A DNA stretch of 41,760 nt, from NCBI GenBank assembly GCA_026988115.1, contig JALSLV010000095.1, positions 1 to 41,760 on the forward strand. The letters run 5' to 3'. Made by a program: the position numbers and the translations under genes. Shown one piece after another: positions 33,181 to 41,760 of the stretch. The notes below the pieces were generated by a model. The model searched no databases, was not told the DNA's origin, and was given only the letters and a program-made list of their open reading frames with translations. The DNA comes from Lysobacterales bacterium (lineage in GTDB: Bacteria; Pseudomonadota; Gammaproteobacteria; Xanthomonadales; Marinicellaceae). Positions within the stretch are counted from its first letter, which is position 1. Every line of letters starts with the position of its first letter.

Positions 33181-35643
33181 ATGACAATCCTATCAAAAAT
33201 ACTTTATCTGCGAGTTAAAGCCAAAATCATTCCAGATGATTTGGAAAAATTGGGCATTGATAAAAACATACCAATAATCTATGTTCTTGATACGGATTCA
33301 TTGGTGTCTCGTGTTATTCTTAAAACGGAGTGTAAAAAAAACAACTTCAGTTATAAGGATTTGCCAAAAAATTGGCCTAAGCTCACCTCAATCATGGCAA
33401 ATAAACGCCACAAAGGTTTTTGGAATCGCCAAATTAGTTATACTGTTTTTCAAGAAAACCTAAAACAAATACTTTCCTTTTTAAAAGACAACCCAAAAGA
33501 GCAAGTGCAACTCGTTCCAGTATCGGTTTTTTTAGGAATGGCTCCCAATAAAAATGCGGGCGTGTTTAAGATACTTTTTTCAGAACAGTGGTCTGTAGGC
33601 GGTAGGTTGCGAAAATTTTTCTCAATATTACTGCACGGTAAAAACACCATCTTACGTTTTAGTCAACCTATTTTATTGAACAAAGAGTTGGATGACCCCA
33701 ACAACGTTGACGATTTAACAAAGAAAATATCAAAAGTGTTAAGCCTGCACTTTTATCGAACCAAAACCTCGGTTGTGGGGCCTGATTTATCTCACAGAAG
33801 AACCGTAGCTCGAAATATATTGAAACGACCACGAGTCAGTCAAGAGATAGAGAACTACGCTAAACGTAAAAAAATTAATGTGCAGCAAGCGCAAAAAGAA
33901 GCGCGTAAGATTATTAAAGAAATTGCTTCAGACTATTCGTATTCGATTGTCAGTATTTTTGCAAAATTGCTAACCAAATTTTGGACAAAAGTTTACAACG
34001 GCGTGGTCTTTAACCACTTTGAAGAGTTTCGCGCGAAATCTCAACAATACGAAGTTATTTATACACCGTGCCACCGCAGTCATATTGATTATTTAATTAT
34101 GTCTTATGCACTTCACGAGCGCGGAGTTGTGCCACCACATATTGCTGCGGGCATCAATTTAAACATGCCGATTTTGGGTTCAATGCTCAGACGCAGCGGT
34201 GCTTTTTTTATCAGGCGTTCATTTAATTCTGCCCTCTATTCAACAATTTTTTCCGAATACCTTAGTGCTTTGCTTTCGCATGGCGTTTCCATAGAATACT
34301 TTATTGAAGGCACGCGTTCGCGAACGGGTCGATTGCTCGAGCCCAAAGCAGGCATGCTTGCCATGACCATTAAAAGTTACCTCAATGAACGCAATAAGCC
34401 TTTGATGTTTCAGCCGTCTTCGTTAAATTATGAAAGGTTGATGGAAGGCAATTCCTACCAAAAAGAGTTGGGCGGAAAGTCAAAAAAAGGCGAATCCTTA
34501 GGTCAACTGTTTAAAGCACGAAAATTGCTTAAAGAAGATTATGGACGATTAACGGTAAACTTTAGTGAACCTATCATGCTTGATGATATGCTTGATAAGT
34601 ACAAACCCGATTGGCGGCAAATCACGCTTGAAAATAATAAAAAACCCGACTGGTTTAAAACCTTAGTTAAAGACTGTGGTACCGAAATTATGCAGCGAAT
34701 CAATGCCGCAGCGCACGTTAATCCCATAAATTTACTTGCCATAAGCTTGCTCGCTACACCCAACCATTCAGCGGCAATCGATAATTTGGCGCAACAAATA
34801 GAATTTTATAAAGAATTATTAATCCGTTTGCCTTATTCGTCGCGAGTCACACTAACCAAGCTGTCCACGACTGAAATATTTGACTTAGGAGTATCGCTTG
34901 GTTTTATAGAAATTGTTGAGCATGAATTAGGAAATGTGGTTCGGGTCAAAACTGGGCAAGGCATACAATTAACCTATTACCGCAATAATATTTTACATCT
35001 TTTTGCTGCGTCCTCATTTATTGCCATGAGCTTGGTAAACCAAAGGCAATTACCACGCAAAGAAATTTTACGCTTGATGGGTGTTATTTACCCGTATGTG
35101 AAAAAAGAACTGTTTTTGCATTGGACCACAGAAGAGTTTATTAATTACGGCAGAGAGACTATTTTAACCTTAAAAAAATTAGATGTTCTCAAATCCGCTG
35201 GTCGCACGGTTGAACGTTTAGCTGGTGGCACAATTCAAGCGGGTAAACTTCGCGTTCTTGCCAATGCTTTAATGGAAACTTATGAGCGATTCTTTTTGGT
35301 TATTGCCGTTCTTTCAAAAAGTGGAACGCAACAATTAACGGTGCCACAGTTAGAAAACCTATGCCATAAGACTGCCAGTAAATTAAACCTACTGTATGGT
35401 TTTAATTCTCCTGATTTTTTTGACAAATCACTGTTTAAAGCCTTTATTGCCAACCTTAAAAAAGAACAAGTCATAGAAACCGATAAAGGTGGGAAAATAG
35501 TCTTTACAGAAAACTTAAAGACCTTTTATATGGGTGCTAAAAAATTACTTTCTCGCCGCATCAGACACAGTGTGTTAAACTTGCTTGAACCTAAAGAAAA
35601 AAAGAATGAGCTGATTCAATCCCAATCCTCAGAAACTAAGTAG
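33181..35643 (+). CDS. plsB: Glycerol-3-phosphate acyltransferase
   Basis: 820 residues, similar to E. coli PlsB (807). It acylates the sn-1 position of glycerol-3-phosphate, the first step of phospholipid synthesis, at the inner membrane. Four acyltransferase blocks are present: HRSHID (motif I, His298 to Asp303), GAFFIRRSF (II), EGTRSRTGRLLEPKAGML (III), and a PSSLNYERL segment (IV). No ribosome binding site is obvious before the ATG, and a hairpin ends 11 bases upstream, so expression may be leaderless or start from a promoter inside the preceding gene. The 3' end overlaps the convergent glycosyltransferase gene by 15 bases. Confidence 0.95.
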   Translation: MTILSKILYLRVKAKIIPDDLEKLGIDKNIPIIYVLDTDSLVSRVILKTECKKNNFSYKDLPKNWPKLTSIMANKRHKGFWNRQISYTVFQENLKQILSFLKDNPKEQVQLVPVSVFLGMAPNKNAGVFKILFSEQWSVGGRLRKFFSILLHGKNTILRFSQPILLNKELDDPNNVDDLTKKISKVLSLHFYRTKTSVVGPDLSHRRTVARNILKRPRVSQEIENYAKRKKINVQQAQKEARKIIKEIASDYSYSIVSIFAKLLTKFWTKVYNGVVFNHFEEFRAKSQQYEVIYTPCHRSHIDYLIMSYALHERGVVPPHIAAGINLNMPILGSMLRRSGAFFIRRSFNSALYSTIFSEYLSALLSHGVSIEYFIEGTRSRTGRLLEPKAGMLAMTIKSYLNERNKPLMFQPSSLNYERLMEGNSYQKELGGKSKKGESLGQLFKARKLLKEDYGRLTVNFSEPIMLDDMLDKYKPDWRQITLENNKKPDWFKTLVKDCGTEIMQRINAAAHVNPINLLAISLLATPNHSAAIDNLAQQIEFYKELLIRLPYSSRVTLTKLSTTEIFDLGVSLGFIEIVEHELGNVVRVKTGQGIQLTYYRNNILHLFAASSFIAMSLVNQRQLPRKEILRLMGVIYPYVKKELFLHWTTEEFINYGRETILTLKKLDVLKSAGRTVERLAGGTIQAGKLRVLANALMETYERFFLVIAVLSKSGTQQLTVPQLENLCHKTASKLNLLYGFNSPDFFDKSLFKAFIANLKKEQVIETDKGGKIVFTENLKTFYMGAKKLLSRRIRHSVLNLLEPKEKKNELIQSQSSETK

Positions 35644-38600
35644 TTCTTCTATTGCCTTCTTGGCAGCATGAAAAGAGAAATAATTTTGCACATTTTCAAG
35701 ACCGCCTTTTGATAATTGACTCCACAAGCTTTCATCTTCATACAAAGCCAGCACCTGTTGTGCAAAATGCTGTGCATTTTTTGCTGTTAACACGTCTACA
35801 CCATCTTGGGTAAACATGCCTTCAACCGCTAAATTGGTTCCCACCACTGGTTGCCCATAACTCATGCTTGAGTTGATTTTACCCTTTACACCCGCACCAT
35901 AGCGTAAGGGTGCGACAGCAATACGAATACCGTCCATAAAGGGTTCAATGTCTTGCACAAACCCATGAAAAATGATGGAATCATTCGCCATTTGTCTGAT
36001 GTGTTTTGGTGCATTGGTGCCAATAATATGAAATTTAATTTCAGGAATTTTTGCTAAAATCAAAGGGAAAATATCCGCTACAAACCATTGGACTGCATCC
36101 ACATTGGGTGTGTGTTGATAACCACCGATAAACATTAAATCTTTGCGTTGCGAGAAATCTGTTCGACAACCAACAACTCGATGAATGGTTGATAAAATAT
36201 GCACGTGTGCATCGGGTGCATCTTTTGTTAAGACTTCAACCTCAAAAGGACTCACCACCAAAGTGGTATCGCAGTTATTGATAACTGCAATTTCCTTGGC
36301 TTTGGTTTTTTCCGACAATTTAAGCAAATTATTGTCATTAGTTACCTCTGCCATGCGTTGTTCACGCAAATAATGCAAATCTACTGTATCAAAAATAATT
36401 TTAGCTTTTGGGCAATAATCGCGAATAAAGGGCAATACTGGCTCGGCAATATAATGACGACTTAAGATAACATGACTAAAATATTTGCCTTTTTCTTGCA
36501 AGTAACTCACGGGACTGGTGATAGCGGGAGTGTAAATACACTCAACAGATAGTTGTTGCAATGCGGTGGTGTATTTTTTGTCAAAACTCAAGTTTTCAGC
36601 CATAAAAACAACATGGTAATTAAGTTCTTTTAAAATCTTAATAATGTTAATCATCCGCAATGAACCCGCATCTTGATCAGGCATGGGCGTACAGGCATCG
36701 AAGATTAGAATGCGCTGGGGTTGAGCATTGATTCGGCATAAATCAATGTCCGAACCTGGCTGAGGTTGAGATTTTAATTGTTTAAGCCATTTGTCTTTAA
36801 ATTTGATTTGATTGTCCACTTGATATTTTTTCATGCCTTGGGTCAAGTCAGTACCTGCTGAAATTCCCTCAAAATGGGTAATCATAGAAGCCGGTTGATA
36901 ATAGGTTTTTTTGCCAATGTTTCTGACCATAAAAGCCAAATCCACGTCTTCGTAATAGGCTGGTTTAAAACGTTCATCAAAATAACCCAGTTCAATAAAA
37001 AGCTTGTTTTCAATAAGAATACTCGCGCCAGAACAATAATCGACTTCACGCACATGGTTGTACCACGGCTCATCGGGGTTGCCCATGCGTCCATAATTCC
37101 AACCACTGGCATCTGAAAAAATGATACCACCGGCTTCTTGCAATTGATTGGTAGGGTAAACCAATTTACTGCCCACAAGCCCAGCATCAGGGTAATTCTC
37201 AAACACCTCAAGCAATGCATCCAACCAATTATCATAAACAACTGTGTCGTTATTTAAAAACATCAAATATTGCCCTTTGGCAAGTTTAGCACCCGTGTTA
37301 CAAGATTCAATAAAGCCGCCATTTTGTTTTTGTCTTTGGTAGGTAATACCAGAAATGTTTTTAATTAATGTTGGCGTCTGGTCACTGGAACAATCATCCA
37401 CTACAATAATTTCAAAGCTGGTTGTATCGGTTAATTCTTTGAGGGATTTCAAACAATTATAAGTGTGTTTAAATTGGTTATATACAGGGATAATGACCGA
37501 AACTTGAGGTTTGTTGGGTGGATTAAACCTGATTTTATCGTAAGTCTGGGTCAGCTCGATTGCTTGATTCGTCACTTTTTGATTGGACTTGTTTGAAAGT
37601 TTGTTCTTTATAACAGATGTAGTGCCGCTCACCCCTCGTGATTTAATGCTGCGAGAAAAACGCCCAGGAATTGATTTTAATTGGGACATGCGAAAACGCA
37701 AGGCATTGCGTTTATGCCGAGCCCATGTGGTAAACGAACGCATGGGTTTTGTCATTCTCCATGAACGGGAGTTGTACACATTTAACAACTCAGATTCGAT
37801 GGATTGTTTCTGTTGGGTTAATCGATTGTTCTCTAGAGTTTTTTGATGGTATTGTTGATTAATGCTTTGAATTTGATCTTTTAGGTTCTCAAGCTGTTGT
37901 TCCATTCTTTTTGTTTCGGTATCAAGAATTTCTTTTATTCGTTTAACTTCGTTCTGTTCTTGATTAATGCTTATGTGAGCACTTTTTAATTCTTTTGTTA
38001 ATTTTACACCCCATTTTGATCTTTCTTCCATTAGGTCAGTCATTTTGGTTAATTCATTTTCTAATGATGCTTTTATTCTGGCTAGGCTAAGCAATTCTCT
38101 GGTTAGTTGAGGCTGGTGTAAAGGCGTTTTAATTAATTGATAATGCGTTGAATGTGTTTTTCCTAAGTACGATTTAAAGTGATTAATTTCAGAATTGAAA
38201 TCGGGTAAATTAATTGACTTCAATGCTTCTCTAATTTTTGAAATTTCTTGAGGGTTTTGTTTTAAATTGTGAATTTTTTTGGCAAAGGCTGTCGAAGAGT
38301 TTTCGCATAAAAAACCTGTTTTACCGTCAATAATACGGTCTTTTAATGCGCCGTATTTTGTACTAACAACACAAATACCAGCTTGCTGTAACTCCGATAA
38401 GGTGTAGTTAAATGTTTCTGATGTTTGTGAAGTAATTAAGGCAATATCAGGTTGAATACTTTGTAACTGCTCGATGAGTTGGCTGTTGGTGTATTCCATA
38501 ACAACCGTTATGTTTTTGTTCTTTAAGTATTTTTTTCCTTCATTGCCTGCACCTAAAAGAACAAAATGGTAATCCGAGCCAAGTTCATTCATTATTTCTT

Positions 38601-39954
38601 CAAGCAAGTCTTGACCTTTGGCAGGATTGATTCGACCAAGAATCAAGAGTGTAAACTTAGCTTTTTCTTTGTCGTAATTAATGGGGTTAAATTTCTCTAT
38701 TGCATGGGCAATGATTTCAACATTGGTAAAAGTTTCTTTGTCAATTTTTTGTAAGTTATCTTTAACGGATTGGCTCGGCGCAATCAGCTGAATGTGTTTT
38801 GATTGATAAATTTTATGCAGTTTATCTTTACACTTGGTATAATTTTGGAAAGTGATTTGCCCAAAAGGTTCTAGTTTCGTGTGTTCGAGTGCTTGTTTTA
38901 AGGTATTCTCATCAAGCTCTTTTTCATCAAGTCTTGCCATTAAACTTGGCCAAGAAGGAAAATAATCATGCAAAACGCGTATAGTTGGCAAATTGCTTTG
39001 CAAACACTCAAAACCATGCCCAATAAAGCTTGAAACCATTACTTGACTAACCTGAAAGTCTTTTAAAGTCCGATTAAAAATTAAATTGTATTCAGGGTGT
39101 TCAATGGCAATAGAGTCAACCGGTGATTGCATTTCATATTCTCGAAGGGCAATACCGTCACATTGATGGTAATGAAGACTGAGTGATTCACCATATCTTT
39201 GTCGATACAACTCACCATTAGACCGTAAAATAATGTGGTGGAAGTCCTTCTCATGTTTGGCGTAATCATTAATCCATTGATGAACGCCACCACCCCAATT
39301 CATGGTAATATGCAACATCACTGGTTTGCCGTCAAGAAGCGGATACCCCAATTGCTTCCTTTTGAGTAAAAATGGCTTTATGCGCCAATGTAAATTAACC
39401 AAGCCATGAGCGGGCAGTTTGACTTGGTTACCTATGTCTATTGGTTTGGTTAATTTAATTGTTGTTTCTTGGTTGTGCGTTTGTACCACTAAATTTGTGC
39501 AAGCAAGCTTAGGTGTTTGGGTGATTTTGTCTAAAAGAGTGCTGCTTTTCAAGGCAAAACACGCCTGATTTAATTGCGAGGTGAAAAATGTCGAAGGTGT
39601 TTGCAAATTGTAAATTAGTTGATCAAAATCATGCAGACTGCCAATAAATTCATCGGATTGCTCTAATGGCGAGAGTTCAAAGAAATGACAACTTAATGCT
39701 GAACAAATTAAATTTTCTTTTTGTTCAAGGGGTTTTATTAAACGCTCCAACCAAAATTCAGGCAATACAGCCTTGGCATTGACAATGACTACTGGTGCAG
39801 AAGAGTTGATGCATACCTGCTGAATCTTTTGGTAAAAAGCATTACCTAAAAGAGGTTCTTCAAATAAATGCAAATCAACTTTTTTCTTGCTGTTTATGTC
39901 AAAAACTTGGGCTTTATTATGGTTGTAAACGATTAAATAAGGAATATTCTTCAT
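35629..39954 (-). CDS. Multidomain glycosyltransferase (GT4 - coiled coil - GT2 - GT4)
   Basis: 1441 residues from the ATG at 39954; a TTG at 39975 lies upstream of the promoter -10 box and is rejected. An N-terminal region (about 1-190) is unassigned. A GT4-like domain (about 200-620) contains FTLLILGRINPAKGQDLL and ITSQTSETFNYTLSELQQAG. A coiled coil (about 625-720) ends in the YNSRSWRMTKPMR motif common in such proteins. A GT2 domain (about 800-1060) has VSVIIPVYNQFKHTYNCL, VVDDCSSD and NNDTVVYDNW, plus EDVDLAFMVRN. A final GT4-like domain (about 1070-1440) has LMFIGGYQHTPNVDAVQWF. It probably assembles surface polysaccharide or O-antigen. Divergent from a SAM methyltransferase of the sort found in LPS loci. 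Confidence 0.88.
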   Translation of the reverse strand: MKNIPYLIVYNHNKAQVFDINSKKKVDLHLFEEPLLGNAFYQKIQQVCINSSAPVVIVNAKAVLPEFWLERLIKPLEQKENLICSALSCHFFELSPLEQSDEFIGSLHDFDQLIYNLQTPSTFFTSQLNQACFALKSSTLLDKITQTPKLACTNLVVQTHNQETTIKLTKPIDIGNQVKLPAHGLVNLHWRIKPFLLKRKQLGYPLLDGKPVMLHITMNWGGGVHQWINDYAKHEKDFHHIILRSNGELYRQRYGESLSLHYHQCDGIALREYEMQSPVDSIAIEHPEYNLIFNRTLKDFQVSQVMVSSFIGHGFECLQSNLPTIRVLHDYFPSWPSLMARLDEKELDENTLKQALEHTKLEPFGQITFQNYTKCKDKLHKIYQSKHIQLIAPSQSVKDNLQKIDKETFTNVEIIAHAIEKFNPINYDKEKAKFTLLILGRINPAKGQDLLEEIMNELGSDYHFVLLGAGNEGKKYLKNKNITVVMEYTNSQLIEQLQSIQPDIALITSQTSETFNYTLSELQQAGICVVSTKYGALKDRIIDGKTGFLCENSSTAFAKKIHNLKQNPQEISKIREALKSINLPDFNSEINHFKSYLGKTHSTHYQLIKTPLHQPQLTRELLSLARIKASLENELTKMTDLMEERSKWGVKLTKELKSAHISINQEQNEVKRIKEILDTETKRMEQQLENLKDQIQSINQQYHQKTLENNRLTQQKQSIESELLNVYNSRSWRMTKPMRSFTTWARHKRNALRFRMSQLKSIPGRFSRSIKSRGVSGTTSVIKNKLSNKSNQKVTNQAIELTQTYDKIRFNPPNKPQVSVIIPVYNQFKHTYNCLKSLKELTDTTSFEIIVVDDCSSDQTPTLIKNISGITYQRQKQNGGFIESCNTGAKLAKGQYLMFLNNDTVVYDNWLDALLEVFENYPDAGLVGSKLVYPTNQLQEAGGIIFSDASGWNYGRMGNPDEPWYNHVREVDYCSGASILIENKLFIELGYFDERFKPAYYEDVDLAFMVRNIGKKTYYQPASMITHFEGISAGTDLTQGMKKYQVDNQIKFKDKWLKQLKSQPQPGSDIDLCRINAQPQRILIFDACTPMPDQDAGSLRMINIIKILKELNYHVVFMAENLSFDKKYTTALQQLSVECIYTPAITSPVSYLQEKGKYFSHVILSRHYIAEPVLPFIRDYCPKAKIIFDTVDLHYLREQRMAEVTNDNNLLKLSEKTKAKEIAVINNCDTTLVVSPFEVEVLTKDAPDAHVHILSTIHRVVGCRTDFSQRKDLMFIGGYQHTPNVDAVQWFVADIFPLILAKIPEIKFHIIGTNAPKHIRQMANDSIIFHGFVQDIEPFMDGIRIAVAPLRYGAGVKGKINSSMSYGQPVVGTNLAVEGMFTQDGVDVLTAKNAQHFAQQVLALYEDESLWSQLSKGGLENVQNYFSFHAAKKAIEELLSF

Positions 39955-39960
39955 GTGCGC

Positions 39961-39969
39961 ATTATAGCA
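39961..39969 (-). promoter_or_regulatory. Extended -10 promoter of the glycosyltransferase gene, leaderless
   Basis: TATAAT with a TGC just before it (extended -10) lies exactly six bases before the ATG at 39954. Transcription would begin at or next to the start codon, and no ribosome binding site exists. No clear -35. Confidence 0.55.
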
Positions 39970-40015
39970 AAACAATTAAAAAAGATGGATAATATCTAAC
40001 GCTTCTATTTTTGCA

Positions 40016-40045
40016 TTGGTTACAATATTAACCCTGCGGTATAAT
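40016..40045 (+). promoter_or_regulatory. Promoter of the methyltransferase gene, leaderless
   Basis: TTGGTT (40016-40021), an 18-base spacer and TATAAT (40040-40045), exactly six bases before the ATG at 40052. No ribosome binding site. Mirrors the promoter on the other strand. Confidence 0.6.
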
Positions 40046-40051
40046 ACAACG

Positions 40052-40930
40052 ATGAAAAAACAAAAAACAAAACCTTTAGAATTTACTGGAGAACGTTTTA
40101 CCCCAGAGTGTGTGCGAGAAATTTGGTATGAACATTACCACCGTTATGCCTTTGCCCAAAACTTAGTGGCAGGTAAAAACGTATTGGATATTGCCTCAGG
40201 CGAAGGTTACGGCAGCGCAATTTTAGCAAATAAAGCCCGAAGTGTTATTGGAATGGATATAGATTCAGCCAGTATTGCCCATGCACAAAATAAATACCAA
40301 CACCAAAACTTGCATTACCAGCAAGCCTCGTGCCTTGATATTCCAATGGATAATGAATCAATTGATGTTATTGTTTCTTTTGAAACATTGGAGCATTTAG
40401 CCGAACACGAACAAATGCTTGCCGAATTTAACCGCGTACTAAAAACAGATGGAATCTTGCTTATTTCAACACCCGATAAAAAGCATTATTCCGATGCCAC
40501 AGGTTTTAGCAACGAATACCACGTCAAAGAATTATACAAACAAGAGTTTAAAGAGTTGTTAGATAAGCATTGGCAACAGCAAATATGGTACGCACAAGCC
40601 TTATCGTTTAATTCACTAATGCAAAAGCTGGATAAGCAATCAAAAACTTATTCATCGGATGTATTGCAAGACAACCAATTATTGTACGAACAACAATTAA
40701 TCAAGTCGATGTACTACATAGTTATAGCTAGCAAACAAAAAGCAAACTTACCAACCCTACCTGACTTGCACCTTTTTGCTGACACGCAACAATCAGTTTA
40801 CCAGCACTACAACCAATCCATAAAGAATGAAATCGCCTACGGTAAAGAACTCATGATGTACCGCGAAAAATTCAAGCGATTGTTATCGATTCCTTTCATT
40901 GGTAAGGTTATTAAGTTTTTTGATAAATGA
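40052..40930 (+). CDS. SAM-dependent methyltransferase (class I), LPS/O-antigen type
   Basis: 292 residues from the ATG at 40052; a TTG at 40016 is the -35 region of its promoter and is rejected. The N-terminal block FTGERFTPECVREIWYEHYHRYAFA is shared by a group of methyltransferases in polysaccharide loci. The SAM-binding motif I is VLDIASGEGYGSAIL, followed by VIGMDIDSASIAHA, then IDVIVSFETLEHL and LKTDGILLISTPDKKHY. It should methylate a sugar or lipid in surface glycan synthesis; the substrate is unknown. The C-terminal part (about 190-292) is basic and helical. It shares its promoter region with the multidomain glycosyltransferase. Confidence 0.87.
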   Translation: MKKQKTKPLEFTGERFTPECVREIWYEHYHRYAFAQNLVAGKNVLDIASGEGYGSAILANKARSVIGMDIDSASIAHAQNKYQHQNLHYQQASCLDIPMDNESIDVIVSFETLEHLAEHEQMLAEFNRVLKTDGILLISTPDKKHYSDATGFSNEYHVKELYKQEFKELLDKHWQQQIWYAQALSFNSLMQKLDKQSKTYSSDVLQDNQLLYEQQLIKSMYYIVIASKQKANLPTLPDLHLFADTQQSVYQHYNQSIKNEIAYGKELMMYREKFKRLLSIPFIGKVIKFFDK

Positions 40931-41022
40931 TTTGTAATAAACTGCCTCAAAGCGTAAGAGGGAGCTAATTTTCATTGGTTCATTCCACTACTATCCCGTT
41001 AACAAAAAAGAAAGTAAAATAA

Positions 41023-41095
41023 TGACCTGATTCTGGGTTTAATTTGATACAATATAGTTACTACAACTCATTGAATCAATTGGAGAATCAGGTCA
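41023..41095 (+). repeat. Inverted repeat over the transposase start
   Basis: TGACCTGATTCT (41023-41034) is perfectly repeated in inverse at 41084-41095 (AGAATCAGGTCA). The right arm covers the base after the GGAG ribosome binding site through the A of the ATG. Insertion sequences use such hairpins to block translation of transcripts entering from outside; the left arm may also belong to the terminal repeat of the element. Confidence 0.75.
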
Positions 41096-41760
41096 TGACA
41101 CATTGTAATACAATTCTTAATCAAATACTAAAGATAATTCCGAGACATGAATTTGACTCTTTAGCAAACAAACATCACAGCGGCAGAAAATTCAGAACAA
41201 GCAACCGCTGGAGTCAATTTACAGCAATAGTCTTAGCCCAGCTTTCAGGTCGCCAAAGTCTTAGAGACATTGTGGAAAATATGAAAGCCCAAGCCCATAG
41301 ATTATACCACCTTGGTATTGGCTCATTATCAAAATCAAATTTTAGTAGAATAAATAATAATAAGCCATATAAAATGTATGAAGAACTATTTGGGAAGCTC
41401 TTATTCAAATGCCAAGGTATGACTAAAGGGCATGGTTTTAGATTTAAAAACAAACTGTATTCATTGGATGCAAGTACAATAGATTTATGCTTGAACCTGT
41501 TTTCTTGGGCTAAATTCAGAAAGAACAAAGGAGCAGTGAAACTACACGTAGGTCTTAACCATGACGGTTATTTACCAGAATTCATCACAATTACAGATGG
41601 CAAAGTTGCCGATGTAAGTGCTGGTCGTTGTATTAATTTTCCTAAGGGCAGTATTATTGTTTATGATAGGGGTTATAATGATTATAAATGGTTTAACTTA
41701 TTGACAAATAATGAAATTATCTTTGTCACACGCTTAAAGAAAAACGCCAAATATGAGGTT
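41095..41760 (+). mobile_element. IS4-family transposase, 5' part (cut by the window edge)
   Basis: 222 residues are visible from the ATG at 41095, with GGAG nine bases upstream. The N-terminal region (RHEFDSLANKHHSGRKFRTSNRWSQF, then LSGRQSLRDIVENM) is the DUF4372-type start typical of one IS4 branch. The DDE catalytic domain begins with YSLDASTIDL (first Asp) and VYDRGYNDY (second Asp); the glutamate (Y-(2)-R-(3)-E-(6)-K motif) lies beyond the window. No stop or frameshift is seen, so the element may be active. The right end and target duplication cannot be seen. The ORF is open to the last base. Confidence 0.9.

Overview
The window looks like one chromosomal stretch of an AT-rich gammaproteobacterium. 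The evidence is gene content and order: an initiator-tRNA / rimP-nusA-infB-rbfA-truB block like that of Escherichia coli, an hslVU pair, a PlsB-type acyltransferase, and Sox sulfur-oxidation genes. The genus cannot be fixed by eye. The Sox genes suggest use of reduced sulfur compounds, at least as a supplementary electron source.

Layout. (1) 1-381: start of proS, running off the left edge. (2) 514-1796: two small exported proteins, one of them thioredoxin-like. (3) 1822-4829: an accessory segment. Two integron attC-like inverted repeats lie in the same orientation, a MITE-like hairpin sits inside the first, and they are associated with a Phd/YefM-ParE type toxin-antitoxin pair and a two-gene restriction-modification system (C5 methyltransferase plus NgoFVII-like PLD-fold endonuclease). 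(4) 4830-5471: gene-free, with REP/BIME-like palindromes. (5) 5472-9299: a tightly overlapping operon of an SF2 helicase with a membrane hairpin and two zinc-ribbon DUF4178-like proteins. I cannot match it to a described system; it is the best candidate for something new. (6) 9459-9998: a DUF1232 protein whose C-terminus looks frameshifted at an A7 tract. (7) 10165-13357: soxCDYZ with a lipoprotein-type SoxD, then a HupE/UreJ-like membrane protein and an iodotyrosine-deiodinase-like flavoprotein. (8) 15365-16676: small membrane and thiol-redox proteins. (9) 16837-18681: a membrane-anchored leucine-rich-repeat protein with three capped modules. (10) 18684-24844: the translation/transcription operon on the minus strand, headed by an initiator tRNA with its own promoter and terminator. 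(11) 24927-30194: a Na+/H+ antiporter and a very large hybrid sensor kinase. (12) 30260-32208: hslVU behind a good sigma-32-like promoter. (13) 32288-35643: a lipoprotein and plsB. (14) 35629-40930: a three-domain glycosyltransferase divergent from a SAM methyltransferase, each with a TATAAT box six bases before its ATG (probably leaderless mRNAs). (15) 41023-41760: 5' part of an IS4-family insertion sequence with a hairpin over its transposase start.

How the parts work together. The proS-soxC interval concentrates defence-type and mobile features (toxin-antitoxin, restriction-modification, helicase operon, attC-like sites, palindromes), as defence islands do. From soxC onward most genes are core metabolism, translation, proteostasis or envelope functions, with the LRR gene and the terminal insertion sequence as obvious accessory additions. 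SoxCD and SoxYZ would need SoxXA and SoxB, which are not in the window. All assignments come from reading motifs and gene context; no database search was possible.
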